Part shown: positions 24,539 to 33,427 of the stretch, piece by piece
Layout of the letters: every line of letters starts with the position of its first letter
Numbering within the stretch: the first letter of the stretch is position 1
Assembly: GCF_030316855.1 (NCBI RefSeq)
Contig: NZ_JASZYR010000026.1
Location: 1-47,593, forward strand
Source of the DNA: Variovorax sp. J22P240
Lineage (GTDB): Bacteria > Pseudomonadota > Gammaproteobacteria > Burkholderiales > Burkholderiaceae_C
DNA: 47,593 bases
Reading direction: 5' to 3'
The notes under the pieces: generated by a model
Told to the model about the DNA's origin: nothing
What the model saw: the letters and a program-made list of their open reading frames with translations, nothing else
Database searches by the model: none
Program-made: the position numbers and the translations under genes

Positions 24539-24880
24539 TTAGCGCCAGTCGCGGCGATGGCCGTGATTGCGGTAGTAGCCCGGCGCCGGACGGTAGTAAC
24601 CACGCGGAGGACCGTAGTACGCCCGTGGCGGCCCGTAGTAAACGGGAGCCGGACGGTAGTACACCGGCGGCGGCGGCGCGTAATACACCGGTGCCGGCGG
24701 ATAGTAGACGGGCGCCGGCGCGTAATACGGCGCACCCACGCCGACCGCGACGCCAGGGACGTTGACGCCGACTGACCAGGCTACGTTGCCGGCGCTCGCC
24801 GAGGCCGTGGCAAACAGTGCGCCCGCTGCGACCGCTCCGGCGGCAGCCCATTTGAAGAGAGTGGAACGAGTGACGCTCAT
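24539..24880 (-). CDS. exported Pro/Tyr-rich repeat protein
   Basis: A 113-residue protein with a clear signal peptide (KWAAAGAVAAGALFATASASA) and a mature part made of degenerate PVYY-P/PRAYYGPP repeats, with at least eight YY pairs. It ends in a His/Arg-rich tail (NHGHRRDWR). Such Tyr/Pro-rich exported proteins are common in Burkholderiales and unassigned in function; an envelope or surface role is only an inference. The ATG at 24880 has AGGAG seven bases upstream, which rejects the longer frame from 24937. A TTGACA hexamer at 24939-24944 (minus strand) may be its -35 element, but no good -10 is evident. Confidence 0.8.
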   Translation of the reverse strand: MSVTRSTLFKWAAAGAVAAGALFATASASAGNVAWSVGVNVPGVAVGVGAPYYAPAPVYYPPAPVYYAPPPPVYYRPAPVYYGPPRAYYGPPRGYYRPAPGYYRNHGHRRDWR

Positions 24881-25015
24881 GATTTGAACTCCTATAAGGG
24901 CGGGGTCGGCCGCCCATGTCTGTATTGAACGCGGCAAGTGTCAAGACGGTGTACGCCGCTCTGTGAAGAAGGTTGCCAAAAGTAACTCCATTGGGGCGCC
25001 ACCTAGAATGAGTGG

Positions 25016-26818
25016 ATGACTTCCCCCGCAGACAACGACACCGCCAAGCCCAGCAATTTCCTGCGCCATGTGATCGAAAACGACCTCGAACAGGGCAATT
25101 ATTCCACCCGCAAGTGGGGCGGCTCGCCGGGCGACGCCGCCCATCACGCACAGGGCATGCAGGACCCGGCCCGGGTGCGCATGCGCTTTCCTCCCGAGCC
25201 CAACGGCTACCTGCACATCGGGCACGCCAAGAGCATCTGGCTCAACTTCGAACTGGCCAAGGAATACGGCGGCGTCTGCCACCTGCGCTTCGACGACACC
25301 AACCCCGAGAAGGAAGAGCAGGAATACGTCGACGCCATCCGCGATGCCGTGAAGTGGCTCGGATACGACGCCGTGCTGGCCGACGACCCGGCCCACCCCG
25401 GTGCGCCCAACGAGCACGTGTACTTCGCGAGCAACTACTTCGACTTCATGTACCGCGCGGCCGAATACCTGGTCGGCGCCGGCCTGGCCTACGTCGACGA
25501 GCAGAGCGCCGAAGAGATCCGAGCCACCCGCGGCGACTTCAACACACCCGGCACCGACAGCCCCTTCCGCGCCCGCACGCCCGAAGAAAACCTGGACCGC
25601 TTCCGCGCCATGCGCGACGGCCAGCTCGAGGACGGTGCCGCCGTGCTGCGCGCCAGGATCGACATGGCGAGCCCCAACATCAACATGCGCGACCCCGCGC
25701 TGTACCGCATCCGCCGTGCGACGCACCACAACACGGGCGACAAGTGGTGCATCTACCCGATGTATACCTTCGCGCATCCCATCGAGGACGCGCTGGAGCA
25801 GATCACCCACAGCTTCTGCACGCTGGAATTCGAAGACCAGCGCCCCTTCTACGACTGGCTGCTCGACCGCCTCGCCGAAGGCGGCCTGGTCGCCTCGCCG
25901 CATCCGCGCCAGTATGAGTTCGCGCGCCTCAACGTCACCCATGTGATCACCAGCAAGCGCAAGCTGCGCCAACTGGTCGAGGAAGGCCACGTCGACGGTT
26001 GGGACGACCCGCGCATGCCCACCCTCGCCGGCCTGCGCCGCCGCGGCTACACACCCGACGCGCTCAAGCTGTTCTGCGAACGCTCCGGCGTGACCAAGTC
26101 GGGCGGCTGGATCGACTACGCGAGCCTCGAAGCCGCCCTGCGCGACACGCTCGACCCGATCGCGCCGCGCGCCATGGCCGTGCTCGACCCCGTGAAGCTC
26201 GTCATCACCAACTGGGGCGAACTCATGGGCGGCGACGACGTGCTGGACGATTGCACGGCCCCCATCCACCCGCACCACCCCGAGATGGGCCGCCGCAATT
26301 TCAAGCTGGGCCGCGAGGTGTGGATCGAACGCACCGACTACGAGGAAGTGCAGCCCAAGGGCTTCTTCCGCCTCTTCCCGGGCAACAAGGTACGGCTGAA
26401 ATACGGCCACGTCATCGAGTGCACCGGCGGCACCAAGGACGCGGACGGCAATCTCATCGAAGTGCAAGCCAGGCTGGTGCCCGACACCAAGAGCGGCACG
26501 CCGGGCGCCGACGCGATCAAGGTCAAGGGCAACATCAGCTGGGTCGCCGCGGCCGACGCCCTGCAGGCCGAGGTGCGGCTGTACGAGCGCCTGTTCGCAG
26601 CGCCGCAGCCCGGCAACGGCGAGTTGCTCGACGAACTGAATCGCGAGAGCCTGCTAACCACCATGGCCTACGTCGAGCCTTCACTGGCGCAGGCCCAGGA
26701 AGGCGCGCCCATCCAGTTCGAGCGGCATGGCTACTTCGTGCTGGATTCGCGCGCGGACAGCGCCGGCCGGCGCGTGTTCAACCGGGCGGCCGGGATGCGG
26801 GACAGCTGGGGGAAATAA
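25016..26818 (+). CDS. glnS: glutaminyl-tRNA synthetase
   Basis: Class I aminoacyl-tRNA synthetase that charges tRNA-Gln, 600 residues, a typical Burkholderiales length. The signature PEPNGYLHIGHAKS has HIGH at residues 67-70. The KMSKS-loop equivalent is VITSKRKLRQL (about residue 309), with Thr where E. coli has Met. The C-terminal anticodon-binding beta-barrels are complete to RVFNRAAGMRDSWGK. A Burkholderiales-type insertion (GDAAHHAQGMQDPA) precedes the Rossmann fold. Monocistronic, divergent from the Pro/Tyr-rich gene and convergent with the AstE-like gene. Confidence 0.97.
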   Translation: MTSPADNDTAKPSNFLRHVIENDLEQGNYSTRKWGGSPGDAAHHAQGMQDPARVRMRFPPEPNGYLHIGHAKSIWLNFELAKEYGGVCHLRFDDTNPEKEEQEYVDAIRDAVKWLGYDAVLADDPAHPGAPNEHVYFASNYFDFMYRAAEYLVGAGLAYVDEQSAEEIRATRGDFNTPGTDSPFRARTPEENLDRFRAMRDGQLEDGAAVLRARIDMASPNINMRDPALYRIRRATHHNTGDKWCIYPMYTFAHPIEDALEQITHSFCTLEFEDQRPFYDWLLDRLAEGGLVASPHPRQYEFARLNVTHVITSKRKLRQLVEEGHVDGWDDPRMPTLAGLRRRGYTPDALKLFCERSGVTKSGGWIDYASLEAALRDTLDPIAPRAMAVLDPVKLVITNWGELMGGDDVLDDCTAPIHPHHPEMGRRNFKLGREVWIERTDYEEVQPKGFFRLFPGNKVRLKYGHVIECTGGTKDADGNLIEVQARLVPDTKSGTPGADAIKVKGNISWVAAADALQAEVRLYERLFAAPQPGNGELLDELNRESLLTTMAYVEPSLAQAQEGAPIQFERHGYFVLDSRADSAGRRVFNRAAGMRDSWGK

Positions 26819-26845
26819 TTCCCTGGCAAGTTCCCGAGGGCGCCC

Positions 26846-27781
26846 CTACAGCGGTTTCGTGAGGTAAACCGCCTCGCGCCCCACGATCGCCCGCTGCGCC
26901 GGCATGAAGATCGTGCATTCGTCGCACGGTGCACGAATCTCGTCCGGCCCATTGGTCGCGATCAGGTCGCCCTTCGCGAAGGTCTCGAAACCGACCAGCG
27001 GACGCACGAAGCGGAATTCCTCGGACTGGATCACATGCGTCTGCAGAAGCTCGAAGCGGCGCTGCGCCTCGGGCGCGGGCGTCGCAGGGTCCTTGTCGAC
27101 GAGGCCGAAGTGCGCAAGGAATCGCATCGTGACCTCGGTGGCCAGATCGGCGGCGGCCTGCTTGAAGTGCTGGCCGCACTCGACCACCATTGCAGCACCG
27201 GGAGCATCGGGACCTGCATGCAGGCCGTGCTGGATCAACGGCGTGCCGGAGCCGAGCCCGCTGGGCATTACCAGATGGACCGGTGGCAAGCCGATCGCCA
27301 GCGCCACCTTGGCATTGCGATCGAAGGCGGGGTAGACCCAGAACGGCACCACGTCCTGGCTCGTGGAGTGGATATCGAGGATGTGGTCCGCCGCGGCCAC
27401 CACCGGTCGCAGTTGGCGCGCCCTGCGCAATTCGGGGCTGTCGTCCGGCCCGTCCAGCCATTCGTCGGACCAGACGCGGTTGAGGTTGTGCACGATCTGG
27501 CGGTTCTCGTGCGGCCGCTCCGGGTCGAAGGCGTTGTAGGCCTCCACATGCGCGAAGCTCACGGTCAGCGTCCCGATCTTCGGCCGCACGCCGGTGTCCA
27601 GCAGATGGGTCGCGGCAACCATGCCGCAGATCTCGTTGCCGTGGGTCAGCGCGTTGATCAGCACGTGCGGCCCGGGTTGGCCGGATTCGAAGCGGTGAAC
27701 GTAGTCGATGCCGGTGTTGCCGTCGCGGTAGGCGGAGATGTCGCGCGGGAGGACTTCCAAGTCGGGCAGCTTCTGGGTCAT
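26846..27781 (-). CDS. succinylglutamate desuccinylase/aspartoacylase family protein
   Basis: A 311-residue zinc amidohydrolase-like protein of the M14 AstE/AspA group. The zinc motif H-x2-E is seen in NALTHGNEICGM and the third ligand in ILDIHSTSQD; the downstream catalytic Glu is probably in AMVVECGQHF. The family removes acyl groups from N-acyl amino acids or carboxypeptidase-like substrates; the substrate here is not predictable and no ast operon is nearby. Divergent from hsdM, with 134 bases between the starts. Confidence 0.85.
   Translation of the reverse strand: MTQKLPDLEVLPRDISAYRDGNTGIDYVHRFESGQPGPHVLINALTHGNEICGMVAATHLLDTGVRPKIGTLTVSFAHVEAYNAFDPERPHENRQIVHNLNRVWSDEWLDGPDDSPELRRARQLRPVVAAADHILDIHSTSQDVVPFWVYPAFDRNAKVALAIGLPPVHLVMPSGLGSGTPLIQHGLHAGPDAPGAAMVVECGQHFKQAAADLATEVTMRFLAHFGLVDKDPATPAPEAQRRFELLQTHVIQSEEFRFVRPLVGFETFAKGDLIATNGPDEIRAPCDECTIFMPAQRAIVGREAVYLTKPL
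26851..26872. repeat. inverted repeat at convergent gene ends
   Basis: GCGGTTT at 26851-26857 pairs with AAACCGC at 26866-26872 around an 8-base loop. It lies within the last codons of the AstE-like gene, facing glnS, and could help terminate transcription of the convergent genes. No T-run follows. Confidence 0.3.
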
Positions 27782-27915
27782 GGGTGGTTTTTTCTAGGGG
27801 AAGGACGGCGCAGCCGGGTCTCCGGAGTTTGCCCCACCTCGCGACCTGGCGTCGGCCGCCGAATTGCCTCGTAGACTCGTGGGCTCACCATGCGCACCGC
27901 CCCCTTCCCGTTCCC

Positions 27916-29583
27916 ATGCCCCTGACCGCTGAAATGCGACGGTCGATCGACCAGATTCGCGACTACCTGTTTGGCGGCGGCTACCCGGACCCTGTCAGCA
28001 ACGCAGAACAGCTGTCGTTCCTGTTCTTCTTCTATCTGCTCGAGAGCATCGACGACGAGAACAAGGTCCGCGCCGAAGTCCTGAAGCAGCCCTACACGAG
28101 CTTGTTCAACGGCGATTGGACGCTCAGGAACCCGACGAACGCCACCATCCCCTCGGCCCACGAAGGCAACCTCGCCGCGACGGTACTGCAAACCGGCACG
28201 CCGACCATTCCGCGCAGCCGCTTCCGCTGGTCGGCGTGGGCCAGCGAACTGACGGGCGATGCGCTCGTGCGCTTCGTACGCGACGAGGTGTTTCCGTTCT
28301 TCGCCGAGATCGGCGCCGCTGGCGCGCACGATTTCATGCGCGGCGCCCGCCTCGGCATCAACGAGCCGACGGTGCTCTCGCAGGTCGTTCGCCTGGTCGA
28401 CGGCCTCGGGCTGGCCGATGCCGACTCCGACACCAAGGGCGACCTGTTCGAGCACGTGCTGCGGCAGATCAGGCAGGCCGGCGAGTTGGGTCAGTTCCGC
28501 ACGCCGCGCCACATCATCCGCAGCGTCGTGGAGATGGTGGACCCGACCCTTGGCGAAACCATCTACGACCCGGCCGCCGGCACCGCGGGTTTCCTGGTCG
28601 CGGCCTACAACCACATCCGTCTAGCCCATTCGTCGCCCGACGCCATCTCCGAAGCGGAAGTCGACGGCAAGAGCCAGCGGCGCGGCCTGGGCGACCGGCT
28701 CACGCCGGAGGATCTCGTTGTCCTCCAGCGCAAGACTTTCTTCGGCAACGACGTCGACCCGAAGATGGTGCGGCTGGCGACCATGAACCTCACGCTGCGC
28801 GGGCTCGCCAACGTCCGCATCCTGCAGCGCAATGTGCTGACCGCCGTGCTCGGCGACGAGCAGAAGGCCGGGCACGGCCTGCCGCGGGACGGCTTCGACG
28901 TGGTGCTGGCCAACCCGCCCTTCTCGGGCCGCGTCGACAAGGATCGCATCGCGGAAGAGGTGCGGGTCGGCGCCACCAGCAGCACTGAGCTGCTCTTTCT
29001 CAAGTACATGCTCGACAGCCTGCGCTCCGACGGCCGCGCCGCAGTCATCGTGCCTGAAGGCGTGCTGTTCGGCTCCACTGCGGCCCACAAGACACTGCGA
29101 CGCCAGCTCGTGGAGAACAACCAGGTCGACGCGGTGATGAGCCTGCCGGGCGGCGTGTTCCATCCGTATTCGGGCGTGAAGACCTCGGCACTCTTCTTTC
29201 GCAAGGGCGGGCAAACCGAGCATGTGCTGTTCCTCCACGTCGAGCAAGACGGCTACGCGCTCGACGCCAACCACGACACGCCCATCGACAAGGATGACCT
29301 GCCCCGCCTCGCAAAGGTCTACGCGCAGCGCGACGAATCACTTGCGCAATGGCAGGCGCGCGAACCCGAGGCCGAGTGGAACGGCAAATGGTGGTTCGCC
29401 GACGCGCCCGCGCTGCGCGCCAACGACTACAACCTGTCGGCCAGCCGCTACCGGCCCCTGAGCGAAGCGCAAGCCGAGCATCGAAATCCGCGCGAATTGC
29501 TCGACGAGTTGATCGCGCTTCAACTGGAGTGCACCGAGGAGATGGAAACGCTTCGAATGCTGCTTGCGGAGTTGGATGGATGA
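27916..29583 (+). CDS. hsdM: type I restriction-modification methyltransferase subunit
   Basis: N6-adenine DNA methyltransferase subunit, 555 residues. The N-terminal HsdM domain (MRRSIDQIRDYLFGGGYPDP) is followed by the methylase core. Motif I is DPAAGTAGFL (about 218-227), which binds S-adenosylmethionine, and catalytic motif IV is NPPFSG (about 333-338). The ATG at 27916 gives the normal family N-terminus. Its stop overlaps the hsdS ATG (ATGA), so both subunits are produced together. No hsdR gene for the ATP-dependent nuclease is in the flanks: an AstE-like gene lies on one side and a SnoaL/TetR operon on the other. The pair may be a stand-alone methyltransferase, or the nuclease gene may lie elsewhere. 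Confidence 0.93.
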   Translation: MPLTAEMRRSIDQIRDYLFGGGYPDPVSNAEQLSFLFFFYLLESIDDENKVRAEVLKQPYTSLFNGDWTLRNPTNATIPSAHEGNLAATVLQTGTPTIPRSRFRWSAWASELTGDALVRFVRDEVFPFFAEIGAAGAHDFMRGARLGINEPTVLSQVVRLVDGLGLADADSDTKGDLFEHVLRQIRQAGELGQFRTPRHIIRSVVEMVDPTLGETIYDPAAGTAGFLVAAYNHIRLAHSSPDAISEAEVDGKSQRRGLGDRLTPEDLVVLQRKTFFGNDVDPKMVRLATMNLTLRGLANVRILQRNVLTAVLGDEQKAGHGLPRDGFDVVLANPPFSGRVDKDRIAEEVRVGATSSTELLFLKYMLDSLRSDGRAAVIVPEGVLFGSTAAHKTLRRQLVENNQVDAVMSLPGGVFHPYSGVKTSALFFRKGGQTEHVLFLHVEQDGYALDANHDTPIDKDDLPRLAKVYAQRDESLAQWQAREPEAEWNGKWWFADAPALRANDYNLSASRYRPLSEAQAEHRNPRELLDELIALQLECTEEMETLRMLLAELDG

Positions 29584-30758
29584 CTGCGCCATGGGTGGCG
29601 CTCAGGGAGGTGGTCGAGGCGAAAACGGGCACGATGAACCCGTCCGCCTGGCCGAATGACCCATTCACCTACGTCGACGTCGCCGCCGTCGACAACAAGA
29701 GAAAGACCATCACCGGCGCCCGCGTCCTGATGGGCGCCGAGGCGCCGAGCCGCGCGCGCAAAGTGATGCGCACCGGCGACGTGCTGGTCTCCACCGTGCG
29801 GCCGAACCTCAATGCGGTCGCGCTGGTGCCCGAATCGCTCGACGGCGAAGTCGCCAGCACCGCGTTCTGCGTGCTGCGCGCGACGCCACGCGTGCTGCCC
29901 GAGTACCTGTACTTCTTCGTTCGATCCAGCCGCTTTGTCCGCAGCGTGTGCAAACTGGCGACCGGCGCGCTGTACCCGGCCGTGTCCGATGCGCGCATCC
30001 TCGACCAGAAGCTGCCCCTGCCCGACCTGAAGGCGCAGCGGCGCATCGTCGACGTGCTGCTGTGCGCGCAGAGCGTGATCCGATTGCGGCGCGACATCCG
30101 CGTGAAGACGAACCAGATGGTGCCGGCATTGTTCTTCGACCTGTTCGGCGACTCGATGACCAATCCGAAGGGCTGGCCCGTCGTGCCGCTCGGCAGCCTG
30201 CTGAAGCTCAATCCGCAGAACGGCTTGTACAAGCACAAGTCGGCCTACGGCACGGGCACGCCCATCGTGCGTATCGACAGCTTTCGCGATGGCGAGCTGA
30301 GCGATCCGGCACTCATCAAGCGGCTGCAACTCGACGACGAGGAAATCCAGCGGTACGGGCTGGCCGAGGGGGACATCATCGTCAACCGCGTCAACAGCCC
30401 CGAGCACCTGGGCAAGAGCGTGCTGATTCCGTCGCTGGCGGAGCCGACGGTGTTCGAGTCGAACATGATGCGGCTCGTGATGGATCGCGAACGCGCCCTG
30501 CCGCGCTACATCTTCGCGGCGCTGCAGACAAACCGGACGCGACGGCACTTCCAGATCAACGCCAAGCGGGCCATCAACCAGGCGAGCCTCAACCAGCAGG
30601 ATCTGAAGTCGCTGTCGGTGATGCTGCCGCCGATGGACAAGCAGATCGGCTTTTCGCGCTATGCGGAAGCCGCGGCGACCGCCCAGACGACGGAGACGGC
30701 GATGCTCAAGGGGGCCGAGGCGACCTTGGAGTCGCTGCTGGTGCGGACCTTCGGCTGA
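29580..30758 (+). CDS. hsdS: type I restriction-modification specificity subunit
   Basis: A 392-residue specificity subunit that selects the bipartite target. It has two target-recognition domains: the first starts WVALREVVEAKTG and the second WPVVPLGSLLKLNPQNG. Each is followed by a conserved spacer helix region (LKAQRRIVDVLLCAQSVI, and the C-terminal MDKQIGFSRYAEAAATAQ). Both halves look complete, so the subunit should recognise a two-part sequence. Coupled to hsdM by a 4-base overlap and convergent with the tetR-family gene six bases downstream. Confidence 0.92.
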   Translation: MTAPWVALREVVEAKTGTMNPSAWPNDPFTYVDVAAVDNKRKTITGARVLMGAEAPSRARKVMRTGDVLVSTVRPNLNAVALVPESLDGEVASTAFCVLRATPRVLPEYLYFFVRSSRFVRSVCKLATGALYPAVSDARILDQKLPLPDLKAQRRIVDVLLCAQSVIRLRRDIRVKTNQMVPALFFDLFGDSMTNPKGWPVVPLGSLLKLNPQNGLYKHKSAYGTGTPIVRIDSFRDGELSDPALIKRLQLDDEEIQRYGLAEGDIIVNRVNSPEHLGKSVLIPSLAEPTVFESNMMRLVMDRERALPRYIFAALQTNRTRRHFQINAKRAINQASLNQQDLKSLSVMLPPMDKQIGFSRYAEAAATAQTTETAMLKGAEATLESLLVRTFG

Positions 30759-30764
30759 GCCGAA

Positions 30765-31394
30765 TCAACTTTTCTTCGCCGCCTCCACCAACGCGCGGAT
30801 CGCCCAGCGCCTCACCTTCACGGCTTCCGCATCATCGAGCTGCAGCACGTCCTTGAACACCACCATCGCCTCGGTGCCGATGACCAGCGCCAGCGCATGG
30901 CTCAAGTTCTTGAACGCGGCCGGCCTGAACTGATTCCGCGCGGGCTCCAGCGCGGCCTCGATGAGCGGCGTGCGTCGATTCTGGCGAGCGGGCCAATCGC
31001 CGTCGTGCTCGCCCCGCACGACTCTTTCGATCGAATGCGCCAGCATCATCCGCAACGGAATCTCGTTGGCCGCGATCATGTCGTGCAGCGCGCCATCGAC
31101 GCGCTCCAGGCGCGTCACAGGGTCCTGCGTCTGCACGCCTTGCAGCACATCCGCCGGCTCGGGGACCGCCATGTCGAGCGAAGCCTCCCGATGCAGCGCA
31201 TCGACGTTCGGGAAATAGCGGTAGGCCGTTGCGCGCGACACGGCCGCTTCCTCGGCGATTTCCTCCAGTGTCGGCTTGCGGCCCTGCTTCAGCAGGCGGG
31301 AGGCGGCCTGCAGGAGGTCCTTGCGGGTTCGGCGGCGCTGGTTGGGGCGGCCGACGACGTTGTCGGCGGAAATCTGCTCGGCCCGCATGCGCAT
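30765..31394 (-). CDS. TetR family transcriptional regulator
   Basis: A 209-residue repressor-type protein. The N-terminal HTH reads RRTRKDLLQAASRLL...TLEEIAEEAAVSRATAYRYFPN (about residues 22-62), which is diagnostic. The C-terminal ligand-binding domain is all-helical and unassigned. The ATG at 31394 is favoured over the long upstream extension; ATG 31388 is also possible. It lies 12 bases after the SnoaL-like gene, so the two form an operon that is probably autoregulated through the palindromes at 31874-31938. Confidence 0.88.
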   Translation of the reverse strand: MRMRAEQISADNVVGRPNQRRRTRKDLLQAASRLLKQGRKPTLEEIAEEAAVSRATAYRYFPNVDALHREASLDMAVPEPADVLQGVQTQDPVTRLERVDGALHDMIAANEIPLRMMLAHSIERVVRGEHDGDWPARQNRRTPLIEAALEPARNQFRPAAFKNLSHALALVIGTEAMVVFKDVLQLDDAEAVKVRRWAIRALVEAAKKS

Positions 31395-31405
31395 CGTGCT
31401 CGGCC

Positions 31406-31828
31406 TCAGTCCTGGGGCAATTGCTGAATGACGGCCGCGAGATCGAGCCACACGTTTTCCCGCTGGATGGCGCCGCTCTCGGCGAACTCCACCACGTGCA
31501 GCAGGCGGAATTCGAGCGGGCGGCCCCGCCCTTCCAGACCAAAGGGCCTGCCCGGCGCCGTGCCCCGCCACATCGATTCATCGACGAGGAAACCGTCGCC
31601 GTAGAGCCGGCGCAGGCATTCGACCTTGCCGTCCGACAGGTCGCTGAACAGGCTTTCGTAAAAGGGACGCGCGCCCGCGTGGCCGCGCGTCGGCCCGGAG
31701 GGAGAGCCGACGATGTCGTGTTCCACGTCGGGCGCGAGGGTCGCCAGGACGCCTTCGACGTCGTCGTTGGCTTCGAAGTTGAAGTGCTCTTCGATCTTCC
31801 GGTCCATCTGCGTGTGGGTGAGTGCCAT
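31406..31828 (-). CDS. SnoaL-like / NTF2-fold protein
   Basis: A 140-residue protein of the NTF2-like alpha/beta cone fold. Segments typical of SnoaL-like domains are MDRKIEEHFNFEANDDVEGVL, the region ending EHDIVG and the strand RPLEFRLLHVVEF. The family includes small-molecule cyclases, isomerases and non-catalytic binding proteins, so no reaction is assigned. It is the promoter-proximal gene of a two-gene operon with the TetR regulator, suggesting ligand-responsive expression. Confidence 0.82.
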   Translation of the reverse strand: MALTHTQMDRKIEEHFNFEANDDVEGVLATLAPDVEHDIVGSPSGPTRGHAGARPFYESLFSDLSDGKVECLRRLYGDGFLVDESMWRGTAPGRPFGLEGRGRPLEFRLLHVVEFAESGAIQRENVWLDLAAVIQQLPQD

Positions 31829-31873
31829 GGTCGGGTCCTCCGGCGGGGTCGGGGTTGGGTATCCGCGAACTTT

Positions 31874-31938
31874 AATGAGACGAAAATCTCATTGCAAGAA
31901 TTCAATCTCAATTCAATACAAAGTTCTCATTGCGAGAA
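31874..31938 (-). promoter_or_regulatory. candidate TetR operators in AT-rich promoter
   Basis: The heptamer TCTCATT occurs at 31887-31893 and 31925-31931 and inverted (AATGAGA) at 31874-31880. It forms the palindromes AATGAGA-N6-TCTCATT and TTCTC-ATTGC-GAGAA (31924-31938). The intervening DNA is unusually AT-rich for this genome. The region lies 45-110 bases upstream of the SnoaL start, so it probably includes the promoter and autoregulatory operators. Confidence 0.5.
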
Positions 31939-31984
31939 GCTATGCACCGGCGACTTCGGCCCCTACCATGCCCATCATCCTTGC

Positions 31985-33028
31985 TCAACGCGCCGAATCG
32001 GCGAGCTGCTTTCGGCGGTATTCGCCCTGCCGAGTGAACATCCAGCCGGGGTATTCGGCCGGCAGTCGACTCACCGCGTCGAGTTGCTCCAACTCGGCCG
32101 CGCTCAACTCGACCTGCGTGGCGGCCATGTTGTCGGCGAGCTGTTCGGGCCGCTTCGCGCCGACGATGACGCTGGTGACCTGCGGCTGGTGCAGCAGCCA
32201 CGCGAGCGCGATCTGCGCCACCGAGACGCCATGCGCCTCCGCGATGGGGCGCATCGCGTCGATGCAGTCGTAGGCGCGGTCCTTGTTGACCGGCGGGAAG
32301 TCGAAGCTCGTGCGACGGCTGCCCTGCTCGCCCTGCTGGTCGCGCCCATACTTGCCGCTGAGCAAGCCGCCTGCGAGGGGGCTCCACACCATCAGCCCGA
32401 CGCCTTCGCTGCGAAGCATCGGGACCAGCTCGCGCTCGAGGTCGCGCCCGGCGACGGTGTAGTAGGCCTGCAGCGACTCGAAGCGCGACAGCCCCCAGCG
32501 CTCGGCGATGCCGAGGGCCTTGACGATCTGCCAGGCCGCCCAGTTGGAGACGCCGACGTTGCGCACATGGCCCTGCCGCACGAGCTGGTCGAGCGCCCGC
32601 ACCGTTTCCTCGATCGGCGTGGCCGGGTCGAAGCCGTGGATCTGGTACAGGTCGACATGGTCGAGCTGCAGCCGTTTCAGGCTGGCCTTGACGCCGTCCA
32701 TGATGTGGCTGCGCGAGGCGCCCCGCGCATTCGGGCCGGTGCCGGTCTCGCTGAACACCTTGGTCGCGACGATCACGCTCTCGCGCGGAACCTTGAGGTT
32801 CTTCAGCGCCTGTCCGGTGATCTGCTCCGACAGGCCACCCGAGTACACGTCAGCGGTGTCGATGAAGTTGATGCCCGCATCGAGCGCGGCGCCGACGAGG
32901 CGTTCGGCATCGGCTTGCTGAACGTCGCCGATCTGCGACCAGATGCCTTCGCCGCCGCCGAAGGTCATGGTGCCCAGGCAAAGTTCGGACACGAAGAGGC
33001 CGGTACGGCCGAGCGGATGGTGACGCAT
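31985..33028 (-). CDS. aldo/keto reductase
   Basis: A 347-residue NADPH-dependent oxidoreductase of the AKR superfamily (TIM barrel). The catalytic tetrad is visible: Asp57 in FIDTADVY, Tyr62, Lys in IVATKVF and His in LYQIHGFD. The C-terminal phosphate-binding segment VIVGAKRPEQLADN is present. The start MRHHPLGRTGLFVSEL is canonical, with GGAG upstream of the ATG at 33028. Carbonyl substrate unknown. It precedes the SnoaL-TetR operon on the same strand, but with its own spacing of 156 bases. Confidence 0.92.
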   Translation of the reverse strand: MRHHPLGRTGLFVSELCLGTMTFGGGEGIWSQIGDVQQADAERLVGAALDAGINFIDTADVYSGGLSEQITGQALKNLKVPRESVIVATKVFSETGTGPNARGASRSHIMDGVKASLKRLQLDHVDLYQIHGFDPATPIEETVRALDQLVRQGHVRNVGVSNWAAWQIVKALGIAERWGLSRFESLQAYYTVAGRDLERELVPMLRSEGVGLMVWSPLAGGLLSGKYGRDQQGEQGSRRTSFDFPPVNKDRAYDCIDAMRPIAEAHGVSVAQIALAWLLHQPQVTSVIVGAKRPEQLADNMAATQVELSAAELEQLDAVSRLPAEYPGWMFTRQGEYRRKQLADSAR

Positions 33029-33138
33029 GACGGAAGACTCCTTGAGCGAGACGTGAGAACCGGGCGGGGACGGGACCCTTCGACCCGGGCGAGCGTGCGA
33101 GCATAGGCCTGCGCGGCAATTCCTGCAGGCGACCAAAC

Positions 33139-33279
33139 CGCGAACCCGATGGCCGCAACGCGCTGACCTCGCTGCCCGAGTTCAAGGCTTTCGCGGCCGG
33201 CATCCGCGACCGCTGCGAGGAGCCGCCGGTCACCGTCGAACTGACGGAGATCGGCTCGTATGGCTTCTTCGGCGGCTGA
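33139..33279 (+). pseudogene. 3' coding remnant, unknown family
   Basis: In the 399-base gap between the aldo/keto reductase and the RbgA gene, one plus-strand frame has protein-like sequence without a start: REPDGRNALTSLPEFKAF, then AAGIRDRCEEPPVTVEL and TEIGSYGFFGG, ending in TGA at 33277-33279. A perfect 8-bp hairpin follows directly. The balanced composition and the stop-hairpin arrangement suggest the 3' end of a lost gene rather than chance. I do not recognise the family. The rest of the gap (33303-33427) shows nothing I can support. Confidence 0.35.
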
Positions 33280-33302
33280 GCCCGGTCCGCCGGCGACCGG
33301 GC
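33280..33302. terminator. strong hairpin after remnant stop
   Basis: GCCCGGTC (33280-33287), a 7-base loop and GACCGGGC (33295-33302) form a perfect stem one base after the TGA of the remnant frame. No T-run follows, so intrinsic termination is uncertain. Confidence 0.35.
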
Positions 33303-33427
33303 GCGCGATCGACAACTCGTGAAGCGCCTGCTGGCCGCGGGCGCGCGCACCGACGCGATCGAGATCGCGCGCGCGGCCGGGCAGGCTGACGCGGCGCAGT
33401 CGGCAGGGCTTCGCCGAGCCGGCCGGG

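Noticed and set aside
24939..24944. TTGACA hexamer as a promoter for the Pro/Tyr-rich gene
   Set aside because: No acceptable -10 element at 16-18 bases, so it is mentioned only in the gene entry.
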